A DNA stretch of 64,000 nt, taken from contig JAMXBD010000722.1 of the NCBI GenBank assembly GCA_024138025.1, forward strand, positions 186,001-250,000. The letters run 5' to 3'. The stretch's first letter is position 1. Each line of letters starts with the position of its first letter. The position numbers and the translations under genes are program-made. This document shows, one piece after another, positions 49,793-61,731 of the stretch. The notes below the pieces were generated by a model, which did not search any database, was not told where the DNA came from, and was given only the letters and a program-made list of their open reading frames with translations. The DNA comes from Combretum micranthum. Lineage: Eukaryota > Streptophyta > Magnoliopsida > Myrtales > Combretaceae.

Positions 49793-51286
49793 CTCGGAAT
49801 CGCGCATATAATATACCGATTTCTACCTACTTGAAAAGATCTACCCATTTCCAAATTATTTTTAACAAAAAGGTTCATATAGGCTCCTAAACAGCGGTGA
49901 TAAAATTCACCACGGATTTTCCAACACAAAACAACTTTGGTTCAAGAAATCAAAATTTGTTTGATAAATACTTAGTTATCTATATAGTTGAAAAATTCTC
50001 CTTTTATGGTTACTTAGCTCATATTTATTCATGCTCAAGTGTTTGTTGTCCATTCATGTTGCTCAAATAAAATCATGTTGGTTTTGGAGTTTTTAGAAAA
50101 ATATAGTTTACAAGAATTCATTTTTGTTGGTCTCTTAAAATGAATATTTTGTTTCTTTTGTTTTACAAAAATATTTTATGTTGGCTTATATATATATCCA
50201 AGTAAGTTTTTGAAAGTAAATTTTCTTCCTTCTAAGTTTTCTATACTAATACTATTTTGGAGTTTTTAGAAAATACACTATTCTTCCTATTTATTTTTTT
50301 TTGTACAAATTCCTTTGTCTATTTGTTTGCAAAAATCTTTATTTGAAAAATTCTCGTCCTTTCCTCATGTTTTATGTTTTTCATAGAAATCATCCATGCA
50401 TAAAAATTTATTTTCTTTATAAAAACAAAGTGGAACAATATGTGACTTAAGAAACATTTTATGGTAAAAGTAGTTTGTAACTTGAAAAGAGATAACTTTG
50501 TTCCATAAATTTTCTACTTTATATAAACTTGTTTTCTAAGTGTCTAAATCTCTTTTTTGTCAATTTATTTTTAGAACTTGAAACTTTGGGCAACAATTTA
50601 AATGAACATGAATTATGAGAAAATAATAGCAAGTAAAATAACATAAGTAATAAAGTCAAGTATTAGAGTCTTAGCTTTTTCAAGGCTCCCGGGACTAAGA
50701 AGTAGACTAGTCCCAAAAAAAAAAAATGAAAGAAAGAAAAATTGGTTTTGACTTGATGAGGACAAGTCTAAGACTAGAGACTAGTCTTATTTTAAAAGGG
50801 AATAAATAAATTGCGATGGAATAAATAAATAAATTGCAATGGAATAATAAATAAATTGCATTTGCATAAAAATAAATAAATTGCAAGTGAGCTTATATGC
50901 TCTTACAGAATATGTATATATATAGATAATAATACTTAGATATAGTAACAATAATATGAACAAAATAATAACATAAACATAAATAGATTTTCATGAACAA
51001 GAACAACACATGAACATAATGTAGCTTCCATAACATTTAGTCTTTGGAAACTCACACTATGGTCATGTAAAGTTACATGACATGAGAAGAAAGAAAACAA
51101 TAGAAGATGGTTACCTAATGAAGATTTTGGTAGTAGTATGTGGTTATGGGTTTTTGTTGTCGGTAGAAGTTGTTTTGGAATTATTTTGAGAGAGTTTTGA
51201 GATGGTAGTTGGGGAGAGTTTTGAGAGAGCTTTAGTATAAAATTTGTGGGTAGTGAATGTATGAAAGAAGTGAAAGAGGATGGGGA

Positions 51287-51296
51287 TATTTATAGG
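51287..51296 (-). promoter_or_regulatory. LTR TATA box (3' LTR of element 2)
   Basis: CCTATAAATA on the minus strand, about 700 bases from the sense start of the LTR. Confidence 0.5.
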
Positions 51297-51999
51297 AAAA
51301 TATGGAGTGATTTTTGTATGATTAAAATAAAAGAAAAATAAAACAAATTGAGGGAGAGAGGAGGGGGGGTGTCGGCCATGTACTAAGAAGGGGGAGAGAT
51401 TTTATTTTTTTGATTTTTGTTAAATAAAAGATATAATATGTAAGGTAGATGTGAAATAAAGTTATGGGAAAGGTAAAAAGTAAAGGTTATAGATTATGGA
51501 GTGTGTAAGAGTAGATGTAAGGAAAAGTAGAGATAAAAGAATAGTGTAGAATAGTAATGAATATTGTAATGTAAAGTAGATATGACTAATAAAGTACTGG
51601 TAGTAAGAAAATACGCGTATAAATGTGATATCTGTTATTTTTACTTATCGAAAAATTACGAAATTGATATTTTTGAAAACCTTATATTTTTATGAGTCTA
51701 ACGGTGTATTCGTAATATTTTTACTATTCTGGGGCTCCGGACAAGTTTTTCAAGAATCATCTCCGATCGAGTTCGAAACGAGTTACGGTTTCACTAATTT
51801 GATCTTTTTATGTTGTGTTAGCTATTTTCGTACTATTCTACATTCTAAACTTCTACTTATTCTCACTGAGTTTCTTATTCGGGAGTGCTGAACTTTGAGC
51901 TTTCACGTCTAACTAGGGTTTTGTTGACCTTTAGAGCTCCAGTTGACTTCCGATTAAGGTTTTAGGCTTAAACTAATTCCAAAAATTTGGGAGTTTATA

Positions 52000-52012
52000 A
52001 CCTACCCCCTTA
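52000..52012 (-). promoter_or_regulatory. Element 2 polypurine tract
   Basis: TAAGGGGGTAGGT on the minus strand, adjoining the 3' LTR. As in element 1 it lies inside the last codons of pol (FEDK..FKG). Confidence 0.7.
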
Positions 52013-54196
52013 AAGAAAGTTTTGTCCTCAAAACTTAGAAAGCCATAACTGCAGCTTCAACCGAACTTTGGTACTTGGCTTACACTTCTTCCATAATTCC
52101 TTAAGATTTCTCCTTAGACTTTGACTTTCTTATTTTCCATCTTTTGAACTTTTTGACAATTATCTATAATAGTTATTCCTTACAGGGAAGGTCCTCCCTC
52201 AAGAATGCCACCTTTTTATCTCCGAAATTGATCCCTTGACCAATTGTCAAATAGAGATTTGGAATATGTCGCATGTTTCCAACATGTTTAGATAACAATC
52301 TAGACTTTTATCTTGTTTGATTACTTCTCAAAAGATCATACGGTAATTATTTCCTACCCTTACGTGCACATGATTTCCATTTTGAAATTCCTAGGGTCCT
52401 TCTTTTCCAATCAGTCTTATTTCTTTCGTCTATCTTGTGCCTTTCTCATTTCATGAGTCACTCTTGTTTATTCCTTCAGGGTCCTAAATTGTTCTCCTCG
52501 ATCATTTGTTATGTAGCATCAAGGGGTCTCTTTTCTCCAAGTTTCCTTGTTAGTTCCCATTGTTGTGTTATTCTCATGTCCTGGTTTGTTACGATCCTGA
52601 CTAGGACTTCCTGCTTTCTTCTCACAAGACTTTGCTAGGTTGTTCATAAAGAACGTTATATTAATCGACTAAAGAACGAACCAAAATTGATCAGCTTATG
52701 CCTTCCTGGAATCTACTCCCTTGGGTAGTCTAGTTCCATTTTTTATTCCAGCATTAGCAAAGGCTTCATAGACCCTTTTTGTCCTTTGACGTTCTTACTT
52801 TCTTGTTGACACTTTGTTTCCTTTTATCTTACTACTATCATCCTTTCAAAATTTTGGTATATCCGAGTTCTTTTCGAATGGGTCGTTACTCCCAAGCTAT
52901 GGGTTATACTTATGACCTTCCTATCACTTTATTGATATTATCTCTTAAATTCATCCTTTAGTTTCTATATTGTTATTGATCTATATATCTTCCTTCTATA
53001 TTATCTTCTTTATCCTTCGTATCTTCTTATCTTAGCGTTAAGCTCCTTTATTCTTCTTCCACCATGGTTGGTTTTAATACTGTAACGGTTGTCCTCCTTC
53101 TTTAGTCTTTGTTTTGAAATCTCACTTCTCAACTTCTTAATTCCTTTTATCAACTTCTTATACTCAAGATTATAGTCTTTGATTATCCCTTTTTTCCTTT
53201 TTAGATTAGACTACGATTCTCGTCAACTTCTAACTTATCCAATAGGGTCTTACATTCTTGGTTTCAGCTGGGTACTCATAGTGTCCATGAAGAGTTTGAG
53301 AGTCATTCCCCTGAATCACTTTTTGATTTTATCATTGGTTGGTAGTACCTTGGTTTTGAAAATTTGTTCTTTCTAGCTGGTAAAAAGATATTCAATTCCT
53401 GGTAGTGGTATTCACTCTAAATTGTGACCTTGCTCATCTCTGAAAATCAACGCATTTACTTAGGGTTTTATCCCTTTTCTCCCTTTACAAGCTGCACTTG
53501 GCATATTCTATGGGGGTATACTTAATTGCATAAAGCCTTGATTCAAAATTTTTGTAGTTAATCTTCCAACTTCTTTTGATCTCCTTTAAGAACCTTCAAA
53601 GGCCATTAGTCTTTTTCAAAGTTGATTCTTTCCTTCGGACGTCGTCTTATTTATTCAGAATTTTATTGAAAAATCGTGAATATCTCCAAGGGTCGGTCCC
53701 TCTTCATTTTCTTTTGCGTCACCCTGATAGTCATTTGTTCTTGGAACTTTTCCTCTTAATTTGAAAGAATGAGACTCTTCTTTCCTCAATGTTATCTTCC
53801 CTTCGTATAGTTTTATGAGTCCTATGTTCTCCTTGTGACTTTTATTGGAGCTTTACAGGGAAGTAAACGTCTTGTACCATAGCTTACTCCTTTATTCTAT
53901 CACGAGCGGCTTTATGTTGTTACTAGATTCTTCAACACTTCTTTTGAGTTTCATCATCCTTTCTTGTGGGGATTTCAAATCGTAAAACTTTGACGTTTGC
54001 TATTGGTAGTCTTATCCTCTTATCTAGGTCTTGACAAAAGAATGTGTTGCTTCGAAATCCAAGTGAGCAAAAACATTCTGGCTAATTATAAGCTTCTTAT
54101 GTAATTGACAAGGAATTATTACTCCTATTCGCATTTCCTCTTATTTATAAAAACTTTAAACTATTTCTTGATATACGGAATAACAACAAAGAGGGC
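52013..54196 (-). pseudogene. Element 2 pol remnant, heavily decayed
   Basis: Only scraps can be recognised on the minus strand, in changing frames. A protease remnant (NVFAHLDFEATHSF) lies at about 54084-54037, in which the usual Asp-Ser/Thr-Gly has been lost. A possible RNase H end lies near 53440. Integrase C-terminal blocks follow at about 52500-52300, including a LLGPE-like stretch and the basic region that usually follows. Pieces of a chromodomain-like tail lie at about 52200-52050, before the FEDKTFFKG end. No intact RT or integrase active site is seen. The region is about 2.2 kb against 3.4 kb in element 1, so large parts are deleted. Confidence 0.55.
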
Positions 54197-55565
54197 TCAA
54201 GGCTTACCGGTTCTCATGTCGCAGCTATAGTCTCTATTGCATCCCATGGTAGCCAAATCTTTATCCTCTTCATTTATTTCTTCACTTATCCATTGTCCTT
54301 CTAGGTTGTAGATTCGAACTCCTGAGGCAATGGATCCTAATCTACTTTCACTTCTACTTCCATTTCCTTTCTCAACCCTTACAGGAATAATTCCTTCTGA
54401 AGATCTTGTCAGAATATTCCTTCCTTGCAAAAAATTGTTGGTGAAATGCCCTTTCTGTTTGCAGACATGACAAGTATTTATTCATTTGTTTGGGCATCTT
54501 GAGATCTTATGGTCTGCATTTCCACAGAAGAAACACTTTCCAAATAGCTAAGGGCACTTCTTAAGGTAGTGTGCTCCTTTGCACTTCCAACACTGAATGT
54601 CTTTTGTTGTGAACCTTCTGCCGTCATTATTGTTATTGTAGTCGTTGGAGATCTTGAATTTCTTTGGTGGAGGCATGAAACTGGATTCTACATAAAACTT
54701 CTTCTTAACGATCGGGGTTCCTTCCTCTTCTTTTCTTTCTCTCTTTTTCCTCGCTCCTTCTACGATCCAAGCTCTTTCCACCAATTCTCGAAAATTTCTT
54801 ATGTCAAATTCTTCTAATCTCATTCTCAAGTCTTCGTCCAATCCTCCTATAAAGACTTGTCTTTTCAATTCCTCGCTGTACTTGTACGAATCAGGGCATA
54901 TTGTAGCAATCTACTGAACTCGGTCTTGTATTGCTCAATCGTTCTTCCCTTGTGAGCAATCTGCAAGAAGTCTGCACTATATCTTTCTCGTAAACTTCCT
55001 GGGAAGTAATTCTCCAAAAATTCATGTTTAAACATTTCCCAAGAGATTGGAGCTACCAATTCCCTTTTTTTTTATTCCCACCATATCCTAGTGTTCAGAC
55101 GAAGCATGAATGTTCCATACTTGATTTGCAGGTGGGGCGGAACTTCATATGCATCGAAAGACATCTCAATTTGGGACAACCAATCTTCAGCCTCCTCCGG
55201 CTTATCATAAGCTCCTTCAAAATAGCGATTGCTTTTGATGAAGTCGGGCAACATGCTTTTATATGGCATTAGCGGTGGGGGTGGAGGTAAAGGCGTATTT
55301 TGCATAGATGCCTCAGTTGATACTTGTTGTTGCGGTAGTGTTGGCATAGGTGCTGGTGCTGTTGTTGGTGCAGCTTCAGGTACGGGTGCTTGTGTTAGCA
55401 TGTTTTGCCTAATCGCTTCTGACACGTGGGTCAAATGTCCTAACATGGCATGCAAGTCCATCTGAGGTGCAGCGGCTCCTTGAGCAGCAAGTTGTTCTGC
55501 TTCCACCTCCGGCTGGTTAGAGGCACTTCACTCCTCTCTTCGTCTACTTCGATTTCGGCTGTTTA
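54197..55565 (-). pseudogene. Element 2 gag, decayed
   Basis: The order is as in element 1. A basic N-terminal piece (NRSRRREE, then a stop near 55530) is followed by a Pro/Gln-rich region. The capsid domain spans about 55270-54810 (FIKSNRYFEG, KPEEAEDWLSQIE, FMLRLNTRIWW, FLENYFPGSL). Three zinc knuckles follow at 54590-54440: CWKCKGAHYLKKC and CFFCGNADHKISRC look intact, but the third (CHVCKQKGHFTNNF) has Phe for the last Cys. The acidic tail ends MRTG at a good donor site, GTAAGC. Stops and at least one shift near 54865-55060 break it. The initiator Met seems lost. Confidence 0.85.
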
Positions 55566-55955
55566 AAACTTTCCTAAGTTAGGTTTTATAAAGTTTTGAT
55601 AACTTAATTAAATTTTTGCCGAAAATTTTTGGATGTAACAGAAACTTTAACATACATAGAAGATAATAAAATTTAAATCAAAACAATTTCTGAAATCAAC
55701 TTGGAGCATAACATAGTTAATTTTAAAATAAAGTTCATACATGAAAATAGAAATATTCAAAGGAAATCACAAAAGGAAAATTACATAGAAAACAACAAAA
55801 CATTGTTCCGAAAACTAAAGGATAGACTGAGATCGCGGATCTAGTCTATGGTTACAAAATTTAAACTGGACTTCTAGGGATATGCTCAATCTTCTTCCTT
55901 CCTTTCTTCATTCTTCGGGCGCATCTCCAGGATTGCTGCTAGACGATCCTGGGCT
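55566..55955. other. Spacer between the extra ORF and gag in element 2
   Basis: An AT-rich stretch with no frame. It corresponds to the shorter spacer at 38284-38566 in element 1. Confidence 0.6.
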
Positions 55956-56909
55956 CTAGTCCCGCATGAATTGCCTAAAATATTTCCTCCTTTTTCGGGC
56001 TGCCTCCCTTGATCTTTCATGTATGTCGATCAGTTCTTCCTCAGTCAATTCTGGTACTATGTCATGGATAGTTTTCCAAATAACAACTCCATCTGTCTCC
56101 ATGCTGTTGTTCTCGTTAGGTGGAGCATTGTCCGTATTCATGGCTGAGTCTGCTCCTTGCCCTCTTCGAGTTTGTCGTCCCATTAAGTAGCGAATGATTC
56201 TTTCTTCGGTGCTGTTACGGGGTTCCTCATCTCCAACAGCGGTCTGGTTTTCCTCTTCCTATTTCGGTCCTTCTTCATTGTCTTCCTCCGGGTCTTCTTC
56301 AGAATCTTCACTCTCTTCTTCCATAGGCTCATCTCTTATTACCGTTCCATCTTCTCATAGACGTAGGGTCTCGTTCATCCCTAGTTGGATTCCTGTAAAG
56401 GCAAGCGGCTCAGTAGGCACCTGGGTTGGGGGTTGTAGCACTTCCTAATATACTCCATGCCAGTGGAAGATATCGTTAATATTAGCCTTCATCGATTCGA
56501 GATGATCCATCAAGTTATCATGGGCGTAAACAAACATTGGTCCGATCCGGATCCAAGTTCGAAAATCTGGTGAAGTTCGTCCTCCATCTTCTCTAAGGAT
56601 AAATGTTGCTTCCTTCAACATAGGTCTATCTTCAGCAATGACAGCAATACGTTCTATGGCGTATATCATTTCCAACTTGGTCATTTTCTTTCCTATAGGG
56701 CAGTTGTGAATAGTCCGTACCACTTCCTTCCATTTAGTTTGCATCATTCCTCTCTTCTAGATTAGGAACATTTCCCTAACGGTCTTAAGTTGTCCTGCTA
56801 GGGCAAACTCCTCGCATAAAACTCTAAGTCTTAATCGATAATCCTCTGGTTTTTCGAAAGGTCCTTTTTGGAAGTTCTTGGCTTGAAGACGAGCCTCATC
56901 TATGGTGAT
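55956..56909 (-). pseudogene. Element 2 extra ORF upstream of gag (unknown protein, 318 codons)
   Basis: One reading frame runs for 954 bases with only four stops (three TAG, one TGA) and no shift, so it was recently a real ORF. In order it has DYRLRLRVLCEEFALAG, KTVREMF, a basic K.G stretch, MIYAIERIAVIAED, SPDFRTWIRIG, VYAHDNLMDH, an acidic block (EEESEDSEEDPEEDNEE), then a C-terminal basic helix (RSREAARKRRKYFRQF). The first six blocks align with the ORF at the same place in element 1. No signal peptide, membrane span, zinc knuckle or catalytic motif is seen. Function unknown; the acidic and basic ends could suit nucleic-acid or chromatin contacts, but that is a guess. Confidence 0.75.
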
Positions 56910-56989
56910 CTATGTAAAGGAGAGAGATTAGAAAACTTATTCTACCCATTCTATTTTATCTAAGTCTTTTTTATTTCTATTCAATTCAC
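56910..56989 (-). other. Putative leader intron of element 2, 80 nt
   Basis: Donor TTAAG|GTGAATT (56989) and acceptor CTCTCCTTTACATAG (ends 56910) on the minus strand. The acceptor comes exactly where the extra ORF becomes open, after an in-frame stop. An ATG eleven codons from the PBS could start the upstream exon, but the phases do not match exactly. Confidence 0.35.
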
Positions 56990-57033
56990 CTTAAGTCCAA
57001 TTCTATACTTATGATTCCTAGGTTCTTAACCAT

Positions 57034-57045
57034 GCTCTGATACCA
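57034..57045 (-). promoter_or_regulatory. Element 2 primer-binding site, tRNA-iMet
   Basis: TGGTATCAGAGC on the minus strand, eight bases after the 5' LTR. Confidence 0.95.
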
Positions 57046-58316
57046 ACTTAAACTGTCACGCCCCAAGAGATACCCTAAAAGTAACAGTCCGCCACACTCG
57101 ATATTAAAGTTTAAGTATGACAACCTTAGCCACTCCCAAAAGCTTTGATATTAAGTGTAAGGCATGCTCTCATAATTTTAGAGGACTGTACATGGAATTA
57201 TGAAGCTTAAGAAGATATAATAACATATTAAGAAAAGATGATTCATAATAAACATTTATTTATATCAATGGTTTTACAAACTTAGGAAACATTTCCCATG
57301 ATCACTATTCTATCATAAGATATTTGCACATTATTTCTACTACTAAACTTCATCTAGAATTTCCTTTATCCAAAAAGAAATTACCTGCCTGCAGGGTCCT
57401 CATGGCCTTAACCATAAATAGGGAAATTGTAAAAGATATCTATGGGGGTATAAGCTAACAGGCTTAGTGAGAATTATTTCTATAAATAACTTCTTGTAAC
57501 AAAGTTTCAAACAAGTTAATTAAGCAAACAAATGGGATGCAATATACATGTAGGCAAACAAGGCATATAGTTTTCCGAGAACTATATGTTGAATGGATTT
57601 GCGCCCTCCATTCGGGGTTTTGTGATACATAACCTCAAACAAGTATTTTTTTTTATAAAAAGTTTATGCTTTCGATCAATATCACCAAGCACATGAAGTC
57701 TACTTGAATTGAGCCTTGCTTTTGGATCTTCCACCAAGCATTTCTTTTTTCCATAACGCCGCCAAGCAATCGCTTTCGGATCTTCCGTCAAGTGTTGCTT
57801 TCAACATGAGCTTACTATCCTTCTCACCCAAGGATAATAACCCAAAATGCAATGTGACTCACTTTATGGTATGCATGAATCTATTTATTTACAATATCAT
57901 ATCATTATTATTATCAAGTTTAAGGTGACCAAGGCATTTCATACAAAGTAAGGGTTATACTAAAACCAGCATTTAAATCAATTCCGGTCTCGATATTATT
58001 AGGATTCTTTCAAAGAATTAATTAACATACATATCCATTTTCCTTTTCCTAACTCTAATGCAACTAAATTATAAGCACAACAAGTATAGCATTTAATGGA
58101 AATAAACTTACGATACCATGTCGACTATTCCACTACGCGGATGAGTCATTCACACACTCCTCTTTAATCAAAATATTCTTCGGGATATATGTATCCTTCT
58201 TCGGAATCTCCTAGCTAAAGAAAATACCCACGATGAGTATTTCTTGATGATTTTCTTGAATTTTGACAAAACAATGTCAAAATAACATTAAAGTTCGTAT
58301 AAAGGAATGTTCCAAC

Positions 58317-58345
58317 TTAAAATGGCCATAACTTGGTCATTTTAA
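58317..58345 (-). other. Conserved LTR hairpin, copy 6
   Basis: Arms TTAAAATGGCC and GGTCATTTTAA pair at ten of eleven positions. Confidence 0.6.
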
Positions 58346-59869
58346 CTTGGAATCGTGCATATAATATACCTATTACTACCTACTCGAAAATATCTACCCA
58401 TTTCCAAAATTATTTTTAACAAACAAGGTCATATAGGCTCCGAAACAGTAGTGATAAAATTCACCACGGATTTTCCAACACAAAACAATTTTGGTTCAAA
58501 AAATCAAACTTTGTTTGATAAATACTTAGTTATCTATATAGTTAAAAAATTCTCCTTTTATGGTTACTTAGCTCATATTTATCCATGCTCAAGTGTTTTT
58601 TGTCTATTCATGTTGCTCAAATAAAATCATGTTGGTTTTGGAGTTTTTAGAAAAATATAGTTTACAAGAATTCATTTTTGTTGGTCTCTTAAAATGAATA
58701 TTTTGTTTCTTTTGTTTTACAAAAATGTTTTATGTTGGCTTATATATATATATATATATATATCCAAGTAACTTTTTGAAAGTAAATTTTCTTCCTTCTA
58801 AGTTTTCTATACTAATAGTATTTTGGAGTTTTTAGAAAATACACTATTCTTCCTTTTTATTTTTCTTGTACAAATTTCTTTGTCTATTTATTTGCAAAAA
58901 TCTTTATTTGAAAAATTCTCATCCTTTCCTCATGTTTTACGTTTTTCATAGAAATTATCCATGCATAAAAATTTATTTTCTTTATAAAAACAAAGTGGAA
59001 CAATATGTGACTTAAGAAACATTTTATAGTAAAAATAGTTTGTAACTTGAAAAGAGATAACTTTGTTCCATAGATTTTCTACTTTATATAAACTTGTTTT
59101 CTATGTGTCTAAATCTCTTTTTTGTCAATTTATTTTTAAAACTTGAAACTTTTGACAACAATTTAAATGAACATGAATTATGAGAAAATAATAGCAAGTA
59201 AAATAACATAAGTAATAAAGTTAAGTATTGGAGTCTTAGCTTTTTCAAGGCTCTCGGGACTAAAAAGTAGACTAGTTCCAAAAATAAAAAAAATAAAATG
59301 AAAGAAAGAAAAATTGGTTTTGACTTGATGAGGACAAGTCTAAGACTAGAGACTAGTCTTATTTTAAAAAGGAATAAATAAATTGCAACGGAATAAATAA
59401 ATAAATTGCAATGGAATAATAAATAAATTGCATTTGCATAAAAATAAAATAAATTGCAAGTGAGCTTATGCTCTTACAGAATATGTATATATATATAGAT
59501 AATAATACTTAGATATAATAACAATAATATGAACAAATAATAACATAAACATAAATAGATTTTCATGAACAAGAACAACACATGAATATAATATAGCTTC
59601 CATAACATTTAGTCTTTGGAAACTCACACTATGGTCATGTAAAGTTACATGACATGAGAAGAAAGAAAATAATAGAAGATGGTTACCTAATGAAGATTTT
59701 GGTAATAGTATGTGGTTATGGGTTTTTGTTGTCAGTAGAAGTTGTTTTGGAATTATTTTAAGAGAGTTTTGAGATGGTAATTGAGAGAGTTTTGAGAGGA
59801 GAATTGAGAGAGCTTTAATATAAAATTTGTAGGTAGTGAATGTATGAAAGAAGTGAAAGAGGAGGGGGG

Positions 59870-59879
59870 TATTTATAGG
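59870..59879 (-). promoter_or_regulatory. LTR TATA box driving element 2
   Basis: CCTATAAATA on the minus strand, about 710 bases from the LTR start, preceding a CT-rich leader. Transcription would run toward 57054 and the coding region. Confidence 0.55.
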
Positions 59880-60585
59880 AAAATATGGAGTGATTTTTGT
59901 ATGATTAAAATAAAAGAAAAATAAAACAAATTGAGGAAGAGAGGAGGGGAGGGGGCGCCAGCCATGTACTAAGAAGGGGGGAGAGATTTTATTTTTTTGA
60001 TTTTTGTTAAATAAAAGATGTAATATGTAATGTATATGTGAAATAAAGTTATGAGAAAGGTAAAAAGTAAAGGTTATAGATTATGGAGTGTGTAAGAGTA
60101 CGTGTAAGAAAAAGTAGAGGTAAAAGAATAGTGTAGAATAGTAATGAATAGTGTAATTTAAAGTAGATATGACTAATAAAGTACCGGTAGTAAGAAAATA
60201 CGCGTATAAATGCGATATATGTTATTTTTACTTACCGAAAAATTACGAAATTGATATTTTTGAAAACCTTATATTTTTACGAGTCTAACAGTGTATTCGG
60301 AATATTTTTACTATTCTGGAGTTCCGAACATTTTTTTCAAGAATCATGTCCGATCGGGTTCGAAACTAGTTGCGGTTTCACTAATCTGATCTTTTTATGT
60401 TGCCTTAGCTATTTCCGCACTATTTTACATTCTAAACTTCTACTTATTCTCACCGAGTTTCTTATTCGGGAGTGCCGGACTTTGAGTTATCACGTCTAAC
60501 TAGGGTTTGTTAACCTTTAGAGCTCCGGTTGACTTCCGATTAGGGTTTTAGGCTTAAACTAATTCCAAAAATTTGGGAGTTTACA

Positions 60586-60696
60586 TGTAGAGTAGGCGTC
60601 AATTGTGATGTATAGTATATTGATGTGAATAGCAGTGAATACTAGGAAATAATATTGAATAGTGATAAATAGTTTAAAAAAATCTAGGGGTTTACA
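60586..60696 (-). mobile_element. Old LTR split by later insertions, segment 4 (LTR end)
   Basis: Runs from the TGTAG duplication to CTAGGGGTTTACA at 60696, the standard family end. It closes the old LTR whose other parts are at 28740, 43752 and 48484. Confidence 0.65.
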
Positions 60697-61545
60697 CATA
60701 TTCCTACTATATATAATAGTAGAAGTATACAACAAAGTTGTTACCTTTTGATAAACATATGACATGGCAATTAATGAATTACATTTGTTAAATGTAGAAA
60801 AAAAAAGTTCCTATTGCTTTTTTGTTTAGTCTTCAAATAATAAATTGCTAGCTATGAAACCTAAGTAATAGTTGAGAAAAGTAGATTTTGTCTAATTTTT
60901 CTCCTTTTCAAACTTTAATCTCTAATTATTGTAATTCAACAAACAAACAAACAAACAAACAAACAAACAAAAAACAATAACAACTAAATGCAATAAATAA
61001 AGAGATGGAGGACTTCACACATTTCATTTAAACAAAAAATAATGCTCCATTGAAGCTACAACACAAGAACTCAATACAAAACACAAACACACTTGAGTCA
61101 TACCTTTACAATGAATGTCCTATTCCATTAGGCACAACTCATAACTCATGAAATAATCATGCAATTTGACCTAACTCACTCTAAGTGCTAAGGAAGTGAT
61201 AGTTACACTACATATATTACTCAAGTGATATATGTACGACATTCATTTATTAGGTGGGTGTGTAATAAAACTTTTAATTGAGGAATTGGTTTTTTTTTTT
61301 TATTAAAATTTTGGCAGAGCGCCATATTTTTATCCTCGATTTGGGTTTATTTCAAAACCTGTAAAATTTAGCCTATTTAAAGAAACATATTTCGTCAAAA
61401 TACTATTCTTAACAGTTATTTATAGGGCCTATTAAGCATTCCATTCTAGAAATTATTGTTGGACCTAATGGTTCGTTTCAAAATAAATTAATTAAAATTT
61501 TATTCACGTACATTCATCTAACTATAAAAAGTTAATGATGGGAAT
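60697..61545. other. Unassigned AT-rich sequence with a (CAAA)n run
   Basis: No gene is seen. A CAAA microsatellite of about nine units lies at 60938-60973. Confidence 0.5.
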
Positions 61546-61731
61546 CAAGTTAAATGTTCGATTGCAAGAGCTAGAGCTATGGGGTTGCAGAACTTAGTTT
61601 AGAGAGTGTTGACTAATCAACCTTATGAAGATGAACGTAATTTTCTTTATAGCTATGGAATTCATTATGCAAGTGATTACATATTAATTTGTGTCAAAAA
61701 TGATGAAAAGAATGAAGAAAAAAAGGAGACA
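61546..61731 (+). pseudogene. Possible pol C terminus and PPT of a Ty3-type element
   Basis: The + strand frame reads an IARARAMGLQNLV stretch, like the TRARA..LQ tail seen at the end of pol in several plant Ty3/gypsy elements. After one stop it continues open to a purine tract GAAGAAAAAAAGGAGAC (61713-61729), which could be the PPT. The similarity is short and nothing upstream of it looks like pol. Confidence 0.3.

Larger units (their letters stand above)
48502..51999 (-). repeat. Element 2, 3' LTR
   Basis: 3498 bp, beginning TGTCACGCTCC and ending GAGTTTATA, where the other LTR has GAGTTTACA. The terminal CA has thus decayed to TA. It matches 57054-60585 throughout. Confidence 0.93.
48502..60585 (-). 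mobile_element. Element 2: older Ty3/gypsy chromovirus relative, 12.1 kb
   Basis: Two LTRs of about 3.5 kb flank an internal region of 5.05 kb on the minus strand. Flanking pentamers are TGTAA (48497-48501) and TGTAG (60586-60590), four of five alike. The order from the right is LTR, tRNA-iMet PBS, extra ORF, gag, a short and badly decayed pol, PPT, LTR. The LTRs differ from each other much more than those of element 1, and the frames carry many stops, so this insertion is older. The internal region is about 1.2 kb shorter than in element 1, mostly missing from pol. Confidence 0.92.
57054..60585 (-). repeat. Element 2, 5' LTR
   Basis: 3532 bp, beginning TGTCACGCCCC and ending GGGAGTTTACA on +. 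It carries the TATA box at 59870-59879, the hairpin at 58317-58345 and a (TA)n run near 58740-58762 that is longer than in the partner LTR. Confidence 0.93.
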
